Source: Verrucomicrobiia bacterium | GTDB lineage: Bacteria; Verrucomicrobiota; Verrucomicrobiia; Limisphaerales; JADLHS01 | DNA: 45,111 bases | Assembly: GCA_011525685.1 (NCBI GenBank) | Contig: WYBW01000121.1 | Coordinates: 1-45,111 of the forward strand | Direction: 5' to 3' | Shown: positions 23,651 through 32,539 of the stretch, piece after piece | Position numbering within the stretch: position 1 is the stretch's first letter | Layout: the number at the start of each line of letters is the position of its first letter | Translations under genes and position numbers: made by a program | The notes under the pieces: generated by a model | Databases searched by the model: none | The model's input: only the letters and a program-made list of their open reading frames with translations | What the model was told of the DNA's origin: nothing

Positions 23651-24729
23651 AGACCATGAACCGCCGCGAGTTTCTGCACACCACTACCATTGCCGCCACC
23701 CTCGCGATGGCTTCTCCCATCGCCATCGCCGCGAACCAGGAGATGCCCACGGCCAGGCGGCTGCCGCGCTGGCGAGGGTTCAACTTGTTGGAAAAGTTCA
23801 CTGCCCGGGGCGAGGGCAATCCACCTTTTCGCGAGAGCGACTTTGAACTGATGACGGAGTGGGGGTTCGACTTCGTGCGCCTGCCGATGTCGTATCTTTG
23901 CTGGTCCAGCCACGCGGAGCCGCTGAAACTGCGCGAAGCCGAATTGAAGCACGTGGACGAGGCGGTCGAATTTGGCCGCAAGCACGGCATCCATGTGAAC
24001 CTCAACTTCCATCGCGCGCCGGGCTACTGCGTGAACCCGCCGAAGGAGCCGTTCGATTTGTGGAAGGATGAGCCAGCCCTTGAGGCGGCCGCGTTTCACT
24101 GGGGGCATTTTGCAAAACGTTACAAGGGCATTCCCAATGACCGGTTGAGCTTCGACCTGCTGAACGAACCGGCGAACGTCTCGGAGGAAACCTACGTGCG
24201 CGTCGTCAAACGCATGGTCCAAGCGATCCGCGCGGAGGACCCGGCCCGCCTCATCGTGGCGGATGGTTTGCAGTGGGGACGCGATCCGGTGCATGGGCTG
24301 GTGGACCTTGGCCTGGCGCAAAGCACGCGCGGTTACGACCCGATGCAGATCAGCCACTACCAGGCGAGTTGGGTTGGCGGCTCCGACCGCTGGCCCGAAC
24401 CGACCTGGCCGCTCAAGGTGGGCGACCGCGTCACGGACAAGGCCACGCTGCGGCGGGAACGCATCGAGCCTTGGAAAAAACTGGAGGCAAAGGGCGTGGG
24501 CGTTCACGTCGGTGAATGGGGCGCGCACAACCGGACACCCCACAAGGTCGCGCTGGCCTGGATGCGGGACTGTCTCGACCTGTGGAAGGAGGCCGGCTGG
24601 GGCTGGGCGCTGTGGAATTTGCGCGGCTCGTTCGGGGTCGCGGACAGCCAGCGCAAGGATGTTCAATACGAGGACTTCCGCGGCGTCAAACTCGACCGCG
24701 AGATGCTCAAGGTGCTGCAAGCCGGGTGA
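23647..24729 (+). CDS. Glycoside hydrolase family 5 (cellulase-like), Tat or Sec exported
   Basis: 360 residues with an N-terminal twin-Arg-like signal (MNRREFLHTTTIAATLAMA). GH5 hallmarks: RGFNLLEKF near 43, LNFHR near 119, LLNEPAN with acid/base Glu174, and GVHVGEWG with nucleophile Glu290. It cleaves beta-linked glucan, mannan or related chains; the exact sugar cannot be read. Its ATG overlaps the stop of the VWA gene. M4 (ATG 23656) is an alternative start. Confidence 0.92.
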   Translation: MKTMNRREFLHTTTIAATLAMASPIAIAANQEMPTARRLPRWRGFNLLEKFTARGEGNPPFRESDFELMTEWGFDFVRLPMSYLCWSSHAEPLKLREAELKHVDEAVEFGRKHGIHVNLNFHRAPGYCVNPPKEPFDLWKDEPALEAAAFHWGHFAKRYKGIPNDRLSFDLLNEPANVSEETYVRVVKRMVQAIRAEDPARLIVADGLQWGRDPVHGLVDLGLAQSTRGYDPMQISHYQASWVGGSDRWPEPTWPLKVGDRVTDKATLRRERIEPWKKLEAKGVGVHVGEWGAHNRTPHKVALAWMRDCLDLWKEAGWGWALWNLRGSFGVADSQRKDVQYEDFRGVKLDREMLKVLQAG

Positions 24730-24753
24730 AACGGTTTTTCCCGGCTGCCGGCT

Positions 24754-25218
24754 TCATCGCCGCTGATACGTCCCCAGCAGTTGTCCTTCGGCGAGAACGT
24801 GACCTTCCATCGCTTTGAGCAACTCTTGTTTCGTCGCGCCCGGCTTGAGGTCGGTGAGCCGGTCGAGGGCGTAGAGCTTGAAGTAGTAGCGATGCGGTTT
24901 GCCGGGCGGCGGACACGGCCCGCCGTAACCCAGCCGCTTGAAGTCATTGATCCCCTGCTTGGCACCGCCGGGCAGGTATTGCGAGCGCTCGACGTTCTCG
25001 GCGAGTTCGGTCGTGCCTGGCGGCAGGTCGTAGAGCACCCAATGAACCCACGTGCCCACCGGGGCGTCGGGGTCATCGGCAATCAGCGCCAGACTCTTCG
25101 CGTTTGCCGGAACGCCGCTCCATTTCAACGGCGGCGAAGTGTCCCTGCCCTGACAGGTATGCAACACGGGAATTGCCTGGCCTTCTGAAAACGCTGAACT
25201 GGTGAGTTGAAGTTTCAT
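24754..25218 (-). CDS. YbhB/YbcL (PEBP, Raf kinase inhibitor-like) protein
   Basis: 154 residues from ATG 25218, chosen because GGAG lies nine bases upstream and the length fits the family; the frame stays open back to 25359 with a possible signal-like N-terminus. The PEBP motifs DPDAPxGTWVHWV and GPCPPPGKPHRYYFKLYALD are present. PEBP-fold proteins bind phosphorylated ligands; bacterial members have poorly known roles. It converges with the GH5 gene (24-bp gap). Confidence 0.92.
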   Translation of the reverse strand: MKLQLTSSAFSEGQAIPVLHTCQGRDTSPPLKWSGVPANAKSLALIADDPDAPVGTWVHWVLYDLPPGTTELAENVERSQYLPGGAKQGINDFKRLGYGGPCPPPGKPHRYYFKLYALDRLTDLKPGATKQELLKAMEGHVLAEGQLLGTYQRR

Positions 25219-25433
25219 GATTTGTTTCTCCGGTTCGGGAGGGCGGTTGGTTTCGCGGGCCAGAATGGAACCGTCCTCCACCGCGAGCGCAAACAAGACA
25301 GATATGATGCCCGCGATGCGCCCCGAAGCCGGCCACGCTGATTTCGCCCTCAGCCTCATGTTCGCACGATAAGCTAACCGCTTGACAAGAACAACGCCTG
25401 ATCGGGAAGCTCCAACGCGTCGTTATCGTCCCA

Positions 25434-26888
25434 ATGAATGTCAAGCCAACCCTGCTGCTGGTTGGGGCGGGTGCCATGCTCGCCTCAGCCTCGCCCGCCT
25501 ATGCGCAGTCAGCGCAGCCAACCACCAGTTCCGACGCGCCCCGGCAGTTCCGTGCCGGCGCGGCCACCAGCGTCATCACGCCGCGTTTGGGCATCTCGAT
25601 TAACGGCCATTTCAACGACCGGCAGGCAAGGCACATTCACGACGAACTGCACGCGCGCTGCCTGGTGCTCGACGACGGCCAAACCCGGCTGGCCCTCGTG
25701 GTGTGCGACAGTTGCATGATCCCGCGCGAGGTGATGGACGCGGCCAAGGCCTTGATCCAACAGCGCACCGGCATTTCCAGTGAAAACGTCCTGATTTCGG
25801 CCACGCATACCCACAGCGCGCCGACCTGCGCCGCCGTGTTTCAAAGCGAACCGGACGCGGAGTATCAACGGTTTCTCGCGGAACGCATCGCCGACGGCGT
25901 GCAGCGCGCGGTGAACCAGGTCGCGCCGGCGAAGATTGGCTGGGGCGTGGGCCGGGAACCGAACCAGGTGTTCAACCGCCGCTGGCGCATGAAGCCGGGC
26001 ACAATTCCACCCAATCCTTTGGGCGGCACGAACGATCTCGTGCGCATGAATCCGCCGGTCGAAAGCCCCGACTTGGTCGAGCCGGCCGGCCCGACGGACC
26101 CCGACGTGTCGGTGCTCGCGATGCAATCCCGTGAGGGTCGGCCCGTCGCGTTGCTGGCGGTGTATTCGCTGCATTACGTCGGCGCGCCGGGCTTCGACAT
26201 TTCGGCCGATTACTTCGGGGCCTTTTGCGTTCGGGTCGGCCAACTGCTCGGAGCGGACCGGCAGGACCCGCCGTTCGTCGCGTTGCTGGCCAACGGCACG
26301 AGCGGCGACATCAACAACATCAACTTCCGGCAGAAGCGGCCGCCGCAGAAGCCTTACGAACAAATCAACCTCGTGGCGGACGCCGTGGCCCGGGAGGCCC
26401 AACGGGTGTATGAGGCAATGGACTTCCAGGATCGGGTGACTCTCCGTGTGGCGCAGAGGGAGATCACACTGGGCGTTCGCCGGCCAGACCCGGCGGAGTT
26501 GCAGCGTGCCGAGGCAATCCTGGCGGGCGCCGCAGGGCGCGAACTGCGCGGCGCGGAGGAAATCTACGCGCGGGAAACCATGTTGCTGAAGGATTACCCC
26601 GCCCAAGTGCCGGTGCTCATTCAAACGCTGCGCATCGGCGACCTCGGTCTGGCGGCGATTCCGTGCGAGGTGTTTGTCGAGATTGGGCTGGAGATCAAAG
26701 CGCGGAGTCCATTCAAACCAACCTTCACCGTCTCGCTTGCCAATGGTTACAACGGCTATCTGCCGACGCCGGAGCACCACAAGCTGGGCGGTTACGAAAC
26801 GTGGCGGGCGCGTTCGAGTTATCTCGAAGTGGAGGCCGCGCCGAAGATTGTGGACACGATCCTGGAGTTGTTTGACCGGTGGCGGTGA
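25434..26888 (+). CDS. Secreted neutral/alkaline ceramidase-like protein
   Basis: 484 residues with a signal peptide ending near AYA-Q. The mature part begins FRAGAATSVITP, and has ATHTHSAP near 120-127 with the zinc-binding His pair, and the late FTVSLANGYNGYLPTPEH segment. These match the N-terminal domain of neutral ceramidases, which release fatty acids from sphingolipids. Environmental relatives are usually annotated as hypothetical, so the substrate is uncertain. No operon partner is evident. Confidence 0.85.
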   Translation: MNVKPTLLLVGAGAMLASASPAYAQSAQPTTSSDAPRQFRAGAATSVITPRLGISINGHFNDRQARHIHDELHARCLVLDDGQTRLALVVCDSCMIPREVMDAAKALIQQRTGISSENVLISATHTHSAPTCAAVFQSEPDAEYQRFLAERIADGVQRAVNQVAPAKIGWGVGREPNQVFNRRWRMKPGTIPPNPLGGTNDLVRMNPPVESPDLVEPAGPTDPDVSVLAMQSREGRPVALLAVYSLHYVGAPGFDISADYFGAFCVRVGQLLGADRQDPPFVALLANGTSGDINNINFRQKRPPQKPYEQINLVADAVAREAQRVYEAMDFQDRVTLRVAQREITLGVRRPDPAELQRAEAILAGAAGRELRGAEEIYARETMLLKDYPAQVPVLIQTLRIGDLGLAAIPCEVFVEIGLEIKARSPFKPTFTVSLANGYNGYLPTPEHHKLGGYETWRARSSYLEVEAAPKIVDTILELFDRWR

Positions 26889-26952
26889 GGGGTAATCAAA
26901 GTTTCCTCTTGCTGCTGTCGCTGAACTCACAAGAATCCCCGCCAGCAAGAGT

Positions 26953-27252
26953 ATGTTTTCACACGTTGTTATTTTCTGGACCGATCCGGATCAACCGGAT
27001 GCCGCCGATGAATTGATCGCCGGCGCGAACCAATATCTCAAGCCGATTCCGGGCGCGCTGCATTATCACATCGGCAAGATGGCCACCAGCCATCGGCCCG
27101 TTGTGGATCAAACGTATCAGGTCGCCTTGAACCTGAGCTTTCCGGACAAGAAAACTCAGGACGATTACCAGGTGCATCCGCTGCACGTGGAGTTCATCGA
27201 GAAAGTCTTCAAGCGCGTGTGCCGGAAGGTTGTGGTTTACGATTTTGAGTAG
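26953..27252 (+). CDS. Dabb-family (stress-responsive A/B barrel) protein
   Basis: 99 residues, beginning MFSHVVIFWT with HVVxFW and ending in the FKRVCRKVVVYDFE strand. The Dabb fold is a dimeric ferredoxin-like barrel seen in stress-related proteins and some polyketide cyclases. No catalytic assignment is possible. The gene converges with the Xer recombinase gene. Confidence 0.88.
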   Translation: MFSHVVIFWTDPDQPDAADELIAGANQYLKPIPGALHYHIGKMATSHRPVVDQTYQVALNLSFPDKKTQDDYQVHPLHVEFIEKVFKRVCRKVVVYDFE

Positions 27253-27331
27253 GACAGGCGTCGCGCCTGTTTCCAACTGGATTCTCCCGCTCAAGCGGAA
27301 CAGGAAGTCAGCGACCGGCGCGACGCCGGTC
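27253..27331. terminator. Two hairpins between convergent Dabb and xer genes
   Basis: ACAGGCG-TCG-CGCCTGT (27254-27270) and GACCGGCG-CGA-CGCCGGTC (27313-27331) are both perfect stems with 3-base loops. They probably belong to the dispersed palindromic repeats and may serve as a bidirectional terminator. Confidence 0.45.
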
Positions 27332-28252
27332 CTACGCCCTTGGATGAAACTTCCGGTGGATGTCGCGCAGCCGGTTTCCCGTCACGTGCGTGTAAACTTC
27401 CGTGGTGCTGATGTTCGCGTGCCCCAGCAACTCCTGGATCACCCGCAAATCCGCACCATGCTCCAGCAAATGCGTGGCGAAACTGTGCCGCAGCATGTGG
27501 GGCGTCACGTTGCGGGACACGCCCGCGCGGCGCACGCGGCGCTTGATGCGCAGCCAGAGTGTCACTTGCGCGAAGGGCGTGCCGCGTTTGGTCAGAAACA
27601 CGTTCGCCGGCGAACGCGGCGTAACGAGCTTGGGCCTCCCGGCTTCGATGAATCGGTTCAGCGCGCCGACGGCCTTGCTCCCCACCGGCACGACCCGCTC
27701 CTTGTTGCCCTTGCCAATCACGTTGATAAAACCCGCTTCGAGATGGAGTTGTTCGAGACGCAGGTTGCGAAGCTCGGAGAGCCGCAGGCCGGAAGCGTAA
27801 GCCAGCTCCAGCACCGCCTGATCGCACAGACTTTGCGGCGTCTCGGGGGTTTCCGGTGCCAGCAGTTTTTCCATCTCCGCATCCGTGAGCGCCTTGGGCA
27901 GCCGTTTCCAGCGTCGCGGCAGCGAGAGATGCTCCGCCACATTCGCGGGCAACAGCCTTTCATTCTCGGCAAAACGGTAAAACGCCCGGAGTGCCGCGAT
28001 TTCGAGATAAACACTTTCGCTGCTGAGACGGCGCGTGGATTCCCTGGGTTCGGTTTCCAGCGGGCGCGCGCGCTCGTGTTGGAGGAAGGCCATCAGATGC
28101 TTCAACTCCACTTGTTTCCAGTCCGTGAGATTCTGTTTGCCCGCCCAGGTCACGAACTTGTTCAACAAGCCGGCGTAGGTCTTCTGGGTGTGTTCCGCCT
28201 GCCCGCGCTCGTGTCGCAGGTATTGCAGGAAATCTTCGACCAGGGTTTGCAC
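27332..28252 (-). CDS. XerC/XerD-type tyrosine recombinase
   Basis: 306 residues. N-terminal SAM-like core-binding domain (about 1-105), catalytic domain after. The active-site set is visible: Arg157 (ASGLRLSE), Lys in GKGNKER (181-184), His252xxArg255 (TPHMLRHSFATHLL), His278 (LLGHANISTT) and nucleophile Tyr287. Xer recombinases resolve chromosome dimers at dif. The size fits chromosomal Xer rather than an integron or phage integrase. The ATG is two bases past the stop of the upstream toxin gene, so it may be co-transcribed with the toxin-antitoxin pair. Confidence 0.95.
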   Translation of the reverse strand: MQTLVEDFLQYLRHERGQAEHTQKTYAGLLNKFVTWAGKQNLTDWKQVELKHLMAFLQHERARPLETEPRESTRRLSSESVYLEIAALRAFYRFAENERLLPANVAEHLSLPRRWKRLPKALTDAEMEKLLAPETPETPQSLCDQAVLELAYASGLRLSELRNLRLEQLHLEAGFINVIGKGNKERVVPVGSKAVGALNRFIEAGRPKLVTPRSPANVFLTKRGTPFAQVTLWLRIKRRVRRAGVSRNVTPHMLRHSFATHLLEHGADLRVIQELLGHANISTTEVYTHVTGNRLRDIHRKFHPRA

Positions 28253-28254
28253 GA

Positions 28255-28575
28255 TCAGTCTGCCGCCGCCGAAAAGGTTCGCCGCCGTTCACGCAAGAGG
28301 CGCCGCGTTTCACGGCTGCCATGGAGCACGGCAAGAATACGAATTTCAGGTTGGTGGAACGTGTAGAAAAGCCCATACGGGAACCGCTCGAGGTGGACGC
28401 GACGAATGTCGGAAAAGCGCACGGCGTAAAGCAGCAGACCGCGTCGCAGCCGCCGATATGCACTCCGGAATGCGTCGCGAAATTCACCGCCCAAACCGGG
28501 AAGGGCGTCCTCGTACCAATCGAAGGCGTGTTGCAGGTCAGCCCTTACGAGCGGATGCCTTTTGAGCGCGGGCAT
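28255..28575 (-). CDS. ParE/RelE-type toxin
   Basis: 106 residues. The pattern VRADLQHAFDWYEDALPGLGGEFRDAF and then VHLERFPYGLFYTF and ILAVLHGSRE is that of ParE/RelE superfamily toxins, which inhibit gyrase or cleave mRNA. The start overlaps the antitoxin gene by 38 bp, as expected for such pairs. Confidence 0.9.
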   Translation of the reverse strand: MPALKRHPLVRADLQHAFDWYEDALPGLGGEFRDAFRSAYRRLRRGLLLYAVRFSDIRRVHLERFPYGLFYTFHQPEIRILAVLHGSRETRRLLRERRRTFSAAAD

Positions 28576-28807
28576 GAGCGAATTCCTCGAACATCCGATC
28601 CAAGTCTTTCTCCTCGAACGGCTCGAGCATTTCGGGATGCTCCTCCACTTCCCTCAGGCGCAGTTCCAGTTCCGCGCGGACTTCGGGGGAAACCTCGTCC
28701 GCTTCCGCAACCAATTCGTGGCGATGGTCGTCCAGCCACCTCACCAGCCGCGCGCGCTCGGGAGCGGACAAAGCCCGGATGCTGGCTTCAATTTGTTCCA
28801 CGCTCAT
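28538..28807 (-). CDS. Antitoxin of ParE-type pair (addiction module protein)
   Basis: 89 residues, mostly helical and acidic: MSVEQIEASIRALSAPERARLVRWLDD, then charged C-terminal half. This matches the putative addiction-module component family that pairs with ParE/RelE-like toxins. It is the first gene of a run continuing to the toxin and xer genes. Confidence 0.85.
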   Translation of the reverse strand: MSVEQIEASIRALSAPERARLVRWLDDHRHELVAEADEVSPEVRAELELRLREVEEHPEMLEPFEEKDLDRMFEEFAHARAQKASARKG

Positions 28808-28871
28808 GGCAGGACTTTACTTCGCCCGGCCGGGTTTGCGAATGAAAAGTTCCGCCGGGTTTCCGCATGCG

Positions 28872-29378
28872 TCAGGTCGTCCATCCGTCCAGCCCGCGTC
28901 TTCGGCGTTCCTCCAACAACGCTTCGAGTTCGGCCAGCGCCTCCCAGTCCTTGGGACGTCCCGCCGCGCGTTTGAGTTGAATCAGCCGCTCCAACGTGAC
29001 GCAACGGAGCGTGATGCCGAAGGCCTCCAATTCCGAACTGTGCGGTAGAAGTTGTTCATAATTGCCGCCACCGGCCACTTCGCCCAGCAGGTCAACGTCG
29101 CCGAGCGTCGTTACCAGCGTGAAATTGAGTCCCATTCGCACGGTCTTTTCGTCCCAGGTGAACGGCAGCCCTGGCGGCGCACCGCGCAAGTAGGGCGAGT
29201 GCGGTCGCAGCGCCTCGACCAGCCGCCGAATGTTTTCCCGCTTCCGCGAATAAACCACGTCCACATCGAGGGTCACCCGCGCCGAGCCGCGCAGGTTGGC
29301 GGCCAACCCGCCAATGAGAATGAAATCCACGCGAGCCTCCGCAAGCGCCTGAAGGATCCTCCGGTATTCGGGTTTCAT
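28872..29378 (-). CDS. Nucleotidyltransferase-domain protein (MNT/AbiEii-like)
   Basis: 168 residues from ATG 29378. The motif GGLAANLRGSARVTLDVDVV has the GG loop (23-24) and the acidic Asp38/Asp40 of pol-beta nucleotidyltransferases. Such small enzymes act as toxins that modify tRNA, or as antitoxins that AMPylate HEPN toxins. The start overlaps the stop of the upstream 87-residue gene by four bases, a toxin-antitoxin-like arrangement. Confidence 0.83.
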   Translation of the reverse strand: MKPEYRRILQALAEARVDFILIGGLAANLRGSARVTLDVDVVYSRKRENIRRLVEALRPHSPYLRGAPPGLPFTWDEKTVRMGLNFTLVTTLGDVDLLGEVAGGGNYEQLLPHSSELEAFGITLRCVTLERLIQLKRAAGRPKDWEALAELEALLEERRRRGLDGWTT

Positions 29379-29638
29379 CCGGACCAGGTGCGCCAAGACT
29401 TTGTGGCTTCGCGAAGTTCCATCAGCATCTCCATGAAACTTTCCAGCTTTTCGGCCCGTTGTGCCGGCGTGAGCTTCAGATTCTCGATCAGGAGCGTCCG
29501 ATCCACATCCTTCTTGTAGGCTGCAACCACCGGATCGAACACGTCCGGCGGTGGCAGCTCCTCCAAGCCACAACACGACACCTCCCGGAACTCTGATTCG
29601 TCAGCTTCCAGACGTTTCGGGCTGTCGTACAGTTCCAT
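29375..29638 (-). CDS. Small partner of nucleotidyltransferase (unknown)
   Basis: 87 residues, helical and acidic, with LLIENLKLTPAQRAEKLESFMEMLMELRE, a pattern common in proteins encoded before AbiEii-like nucleotidyltransferases. Overlap of four bases (ATGA) with the next gene implies coupled translation. Function unrecognised; candidate antitoxin. Confidence 0.75.
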   Translation of the reverse strand: MELYDSPKRLEADESEFREVSCCGLEELPPPDVFDPVVAAYKKDVDRTLLIENLKLTPAQRAEKLESFMEMLMELREATKSWRTWSG

Positions 29639-29686
29639 GACTTCCTGAATCTACCACTGGTGAGGAATCATCGCATCCCAACCGGC

Positions 29687-30586
29687 CTATAATTTCTGGC
29701 CGGTCAACCGCTCGTAGGCCTCCAGGTACTTCGCGGTCGTCCTGGCTACGACCTCGGGCGGGAGCACCGGTCCGGGGGGCGTCTTGTTCCAATCGAGCGT
29801 TTCGAGGTAATCGCGGACGAATTGCTTGTCGTAGCTCGGCTGGCTTTTGCCGGGCGCGTATTGGTCGGCGGGCCAGAAGCGCGAGGAATCCGGCGTGAGC
29901 ACCTCGTCAATCAGGATGAGTTTGCCCTCGTACAGCCCGAACTCGAACTTCGTGTCCGCGATGATGATGCCGCGCTGCCGGGCGTAATCGCGGGCGAACT
30001 TGTAAATCTTCAGGCTCAGGTCGCGCGCCTGATGCGCGATGTCGTCGCCCAGGATTTTTTTTGCCTCGTCGAAAGAGATGTTTTCGTCGTGGCCGGTCTC
30101 GGCCTTGGTGGACGGCGTGAAGATGGGCTCGGGCAATTCGGAAGACTCCTGCAAGCCGGCAGGCAACGGGATGCCGCAGACGGTCTGGGACTTCATGTAT
30201 TCCTTCCAGCCCGACCCGGCGAGATAGCCGCGCACGATGCACTCCACCGCGAGCGGCTTGGCTTTCTTCACGATCATGCTGCGGCGGGCGACCTTGTCGG
30301 CAAACGGCGCGAGCTTCGCGGGCAACGCATCGTTGGCCTTTGCCAGCCGATGATTCGGCACGAGGCTTTCGGTCTGGTCGAACCAAAAATGCGAAATCTG
30401 CGTGAGCACCTCGCCCTTGCGCGGGATGCCGTTGGGCATCACCACGTCGAAGGCCGAGATGCGGTCGCTGGCCACGAAGAGGAACGCGTGGCCGAGGTCG
30501 AAAATCTCGCGGACCTTGCCGCTCTTGAGTTTCTGGATGCCGGGCAGGTCCAGTTGCAAAATGGTGTCGTTGTTTTGAATTGCCAT
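29687..30586 (-). CDS. purC: Phosphoribosylaminoimidazole-succinocarboxamide synthase
   Basis: 299 residues, typical of the longer bacterial and yeast-like PurC. Motifs include KLKSGKVREIFDLG, VASDRISAFDVVMPNGIPRKG, VECIVRGYLAGSGWKEY and ILIDEVLTPDSSRFWP. It ligates aspartate to CAIR in purine synthesis. No other pur gene is adjacent. Confidence 0.97.
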   Translation of the reverse strand: MAIQNNDTILQLDLPGIQKLKSGKVREIFDLGHAFLFVASDRISAFDVVMPNGIPRKGEVLTQISHFWFDQTESLVPNHRLAKANDALPAKLAPFADKVARRSMIVKKAKPLAVECIVRGYLAGSGWKEYMKSQTVCGIPLPAGLQESSELPEPIFTPSTKAETGHDENISFDEAKKILGDDIAHQARDLSLKIYKFARDYARQRGIIIADTKFEFGLYEGKLILIDEVLTPDSSRFWPADQYAPGKSQPSYDKQFVRDYLETLDWNKTPPGPVLPPEVVARTTAKYLEAYERLTGQKL

Positions 30587-30638
30587 GCGCGAAGTATTGA
30601 GGCCAGCGGCCCGGCTTCAAAGCCGAAAGTGTCGGCCA

Positions 30639-32477
30639 TCAACGCCCCGCGCCGACGGAAAAGCTCTTTTGCAGTTCGGAAACTTTGGCCGGCCGGACGG
30701 GCAAGCTCAATCGCAATGACGGGTCTTCGGTGGTCAGGGTCAGGAGTCCGTGGTTCAGCGCGACTTGCGCCAAAGGCGATGCCGGGCCCTCGCTTGAAAG
30801 CCGCACCAACAAACCCAAGGCCGCCTGCTCCACTTGGGCCAGGTTGATTTCCTTTTCGGCGCCGGAATACAGCACCACATCGAGCCACGCGAGGTGTTTG
30901 CGTTCATCCAGACCCGCTTCCCAACGGCCCTCCGCGCCGTCGAACCTGGCGAACGCGGCGCACAACGTCAGGTGGACCTTTCCAAATTGAAGCCGCGCAG
31001 CCTGCGACAAAGTTGTCGGAGAGGTTGGCGCGGCCTCCCCCGCCAGCCCGCCGAACTCGAAGCGCAGTCGCAGGTCCTTTGCGCGGATGGTCGCGTTCTT
31101 GATCCGGTCCAACGAGGGATGCGTGTCCCCGCCGTCGGTGGCGAAGTTCACCCCGGCCAGGATGTCACCACCGCGTTGCACGCTGAAGAATTGCGCCGCG
31201 GCAAAGTCGTAGCCGTCATGGAGAAACCGAAGATGGAGGTAGCCGGGCTTGTCCGCCGTTCCCCAGTAGGCCAGCAGAGCGCGACGCTGGTTCCAGAGGT
31301 CGCCGCGATTCACGCTCCCCAGCGCAAACTGCGGATGCAGCCAGGTCCTCCCGATGACCGGCGGGTCTGTGGACACAAAAGTCTTCACCAGTTCGCGCGG
31401 TTCATCCAGCCGGGTGAAAAACATTTCAAGCTCGCGCGGGCAGGGTGTCGGCAAGCGGTGTTCGTCCAAGGCCGGAGGCGGATCGTCGCTGGAGAACTGC
31501 ACCCGTCCCTCTGTGGAGCGTTGAATCAGCGCCAGCGTCTCGGCCGGCAGGAGCGTGCGGTAAGCGCGGCTGTGCGGACCGGCCCATTGGCGCGTCGGCG
31601 CGTGGAAATGATGCGCAATCTCCTCCCAGGCGAGCCGGTAGATTTCCTCGACCAGCCGCCGCGCCTCCGCCTCCCGCGCGTGCTGGCGCAGGCGGGCCAG
31701 TTCCTTCAAAGCGACGATGGTGTAAGTGGGACTGTTGTATTCGGAGAACGCGCCGGCCTTCATCGTGAAGGCGTGGAAGGCCCGCAGCCGTTTCAAGGCG
31801 TATTCGCGAAGGTCATCGAGTTGATACAACTCCCCGGCCACCAGTGTCACGTAAGTGCCCATGATGGCAATGTTCGTGTAGCCCGGCCCGACGTTGCGCC
31901 GGCGGATGGAACGCGCGGCGTGTTGAATGGCAGTGTCCACCTGCGCCGCCAGTTCGGGTGACAGGCGATGACGATGGTCCAGCGCCACTTGAAGCAATTG
32001 AACGCCACAAAAGTCCGCCCAGTTCCAGTCCGGCGGCGACATCCGTTCGAGCGGTTCCTCCAGAAACCAAGACCAGATGCCGTAGGTCCTGCTTTCGGGA
32101 TTCTGATCTTGCAAGGCAATCACTCGGCGCAGGATGGCCTCCGCGCGCGCCAGGAATTCCGGGTCGCCGGTGTCCAGCAAGGCCACGGCGTAGTTGAGCG
32201 AATCCCGCGTGGGATGCACATCGCCCCCGGTGAGCGCGGTGTGATAGCCGGGCGATGAAAAGGGGCGGCGGATCATCTGCTCCGCCGGGTCGTAGCGGGC
32301 GTGCCACTCCTTTAATGCCACGTTGAGCCGTGCCAACTGGACTTTGATCAAGCCCGGCGGCGGCTGCCGCGGTTCGGTTGCCTGGGCAACAACCGCGGCT
32401 GGCTGAAACAACCAACCCGCCAGCGCCAGGCTGGCCGCGCCAAGCACGACCCCGTGATGCAGCGGGCAAGCGATCAT
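30639..32477 (-). CDS. Secreted alpha/alpha-toroid-like protein of unknown function
   Basis: 612 residues from ATG 32477, which begins a signal peptide (MIACPLHHGVVLGAASLALAGW, cleaved near VVAQA); a TTG at 32504 is the other option. The first half is helical with repeated YAVALLDTGDPEFLARAEAILRRV-like helices, and the second half is beta-rich. This outline resembles polysaccharide lyases of the heparinase/alginate-lyase type, but no catalytic motif could be pinned down. No function is assigned. Confidence 0.75.
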   Translation of the reverse strand: MIACPLHHGVVLGAASLALAGWLFQPAAVVAQATEPRQPPPGLIKVQLARLNVALKEWHARYDPAEQMIRRPFSSPGYHTALTGGDVHPTRDSLNYAVALLDTGDPEFLARAEAILRRVIALQDQNPESRTYGIWSWFLEEPLERMSPPDWNWADFCGVQLLQVALDHRHRLSPELAAQVDTAIQHAARSIRRRNVGPGYTNIAIMGTYVTLVAGELYQLDDLREYALKRLRAFHAFTMKAGAFSEYNSPTYTIVALKELARLRQHAREAEARRLVEEIYRLAWEEIAHHFHAPTRQWAGPHSRAYRTLLPAETLALIQRSTEGRVQFSSDDPPPALDEHRLPTPCPRELEMFFTRLDEPRELVKTFVSTDPPVIGRTWLHPQFALGSVNRGDLWNQRRALLAYWGTADKPGYLHLRFLHDGYDFAAAQFFSVQRGGDILAGVNFATDGGDTHPSLDRIKNATIRAKDLRLRFEFGGLAGEAAPTSPTTLSQAARLQFGKVHLTLCAAFARFDGAEGRWEAGLDERKHLAWLDVVLYSGAEKEINLAQVEQAALGLLVRLSSEGPASPLAQVALNHGLLTLTTEDPSLRLSLPVRPAKVSELQKSFSVGAGR

Positions 32478-32539
32478 GCGGCCAAGGTGAATGAAACTTT
32501 CCAATTTCCAATCCCAAACCGTCGCTCTAGCCTGCCGCC

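Noticed and set aside
25219..25359. Signal-peptide extension of the YbhB-like gene
   Set aside because: The internal ATG at 25218 has a Shine-Dalgarno and gives the normal length; the upstream part lacks one, though export remains possible.
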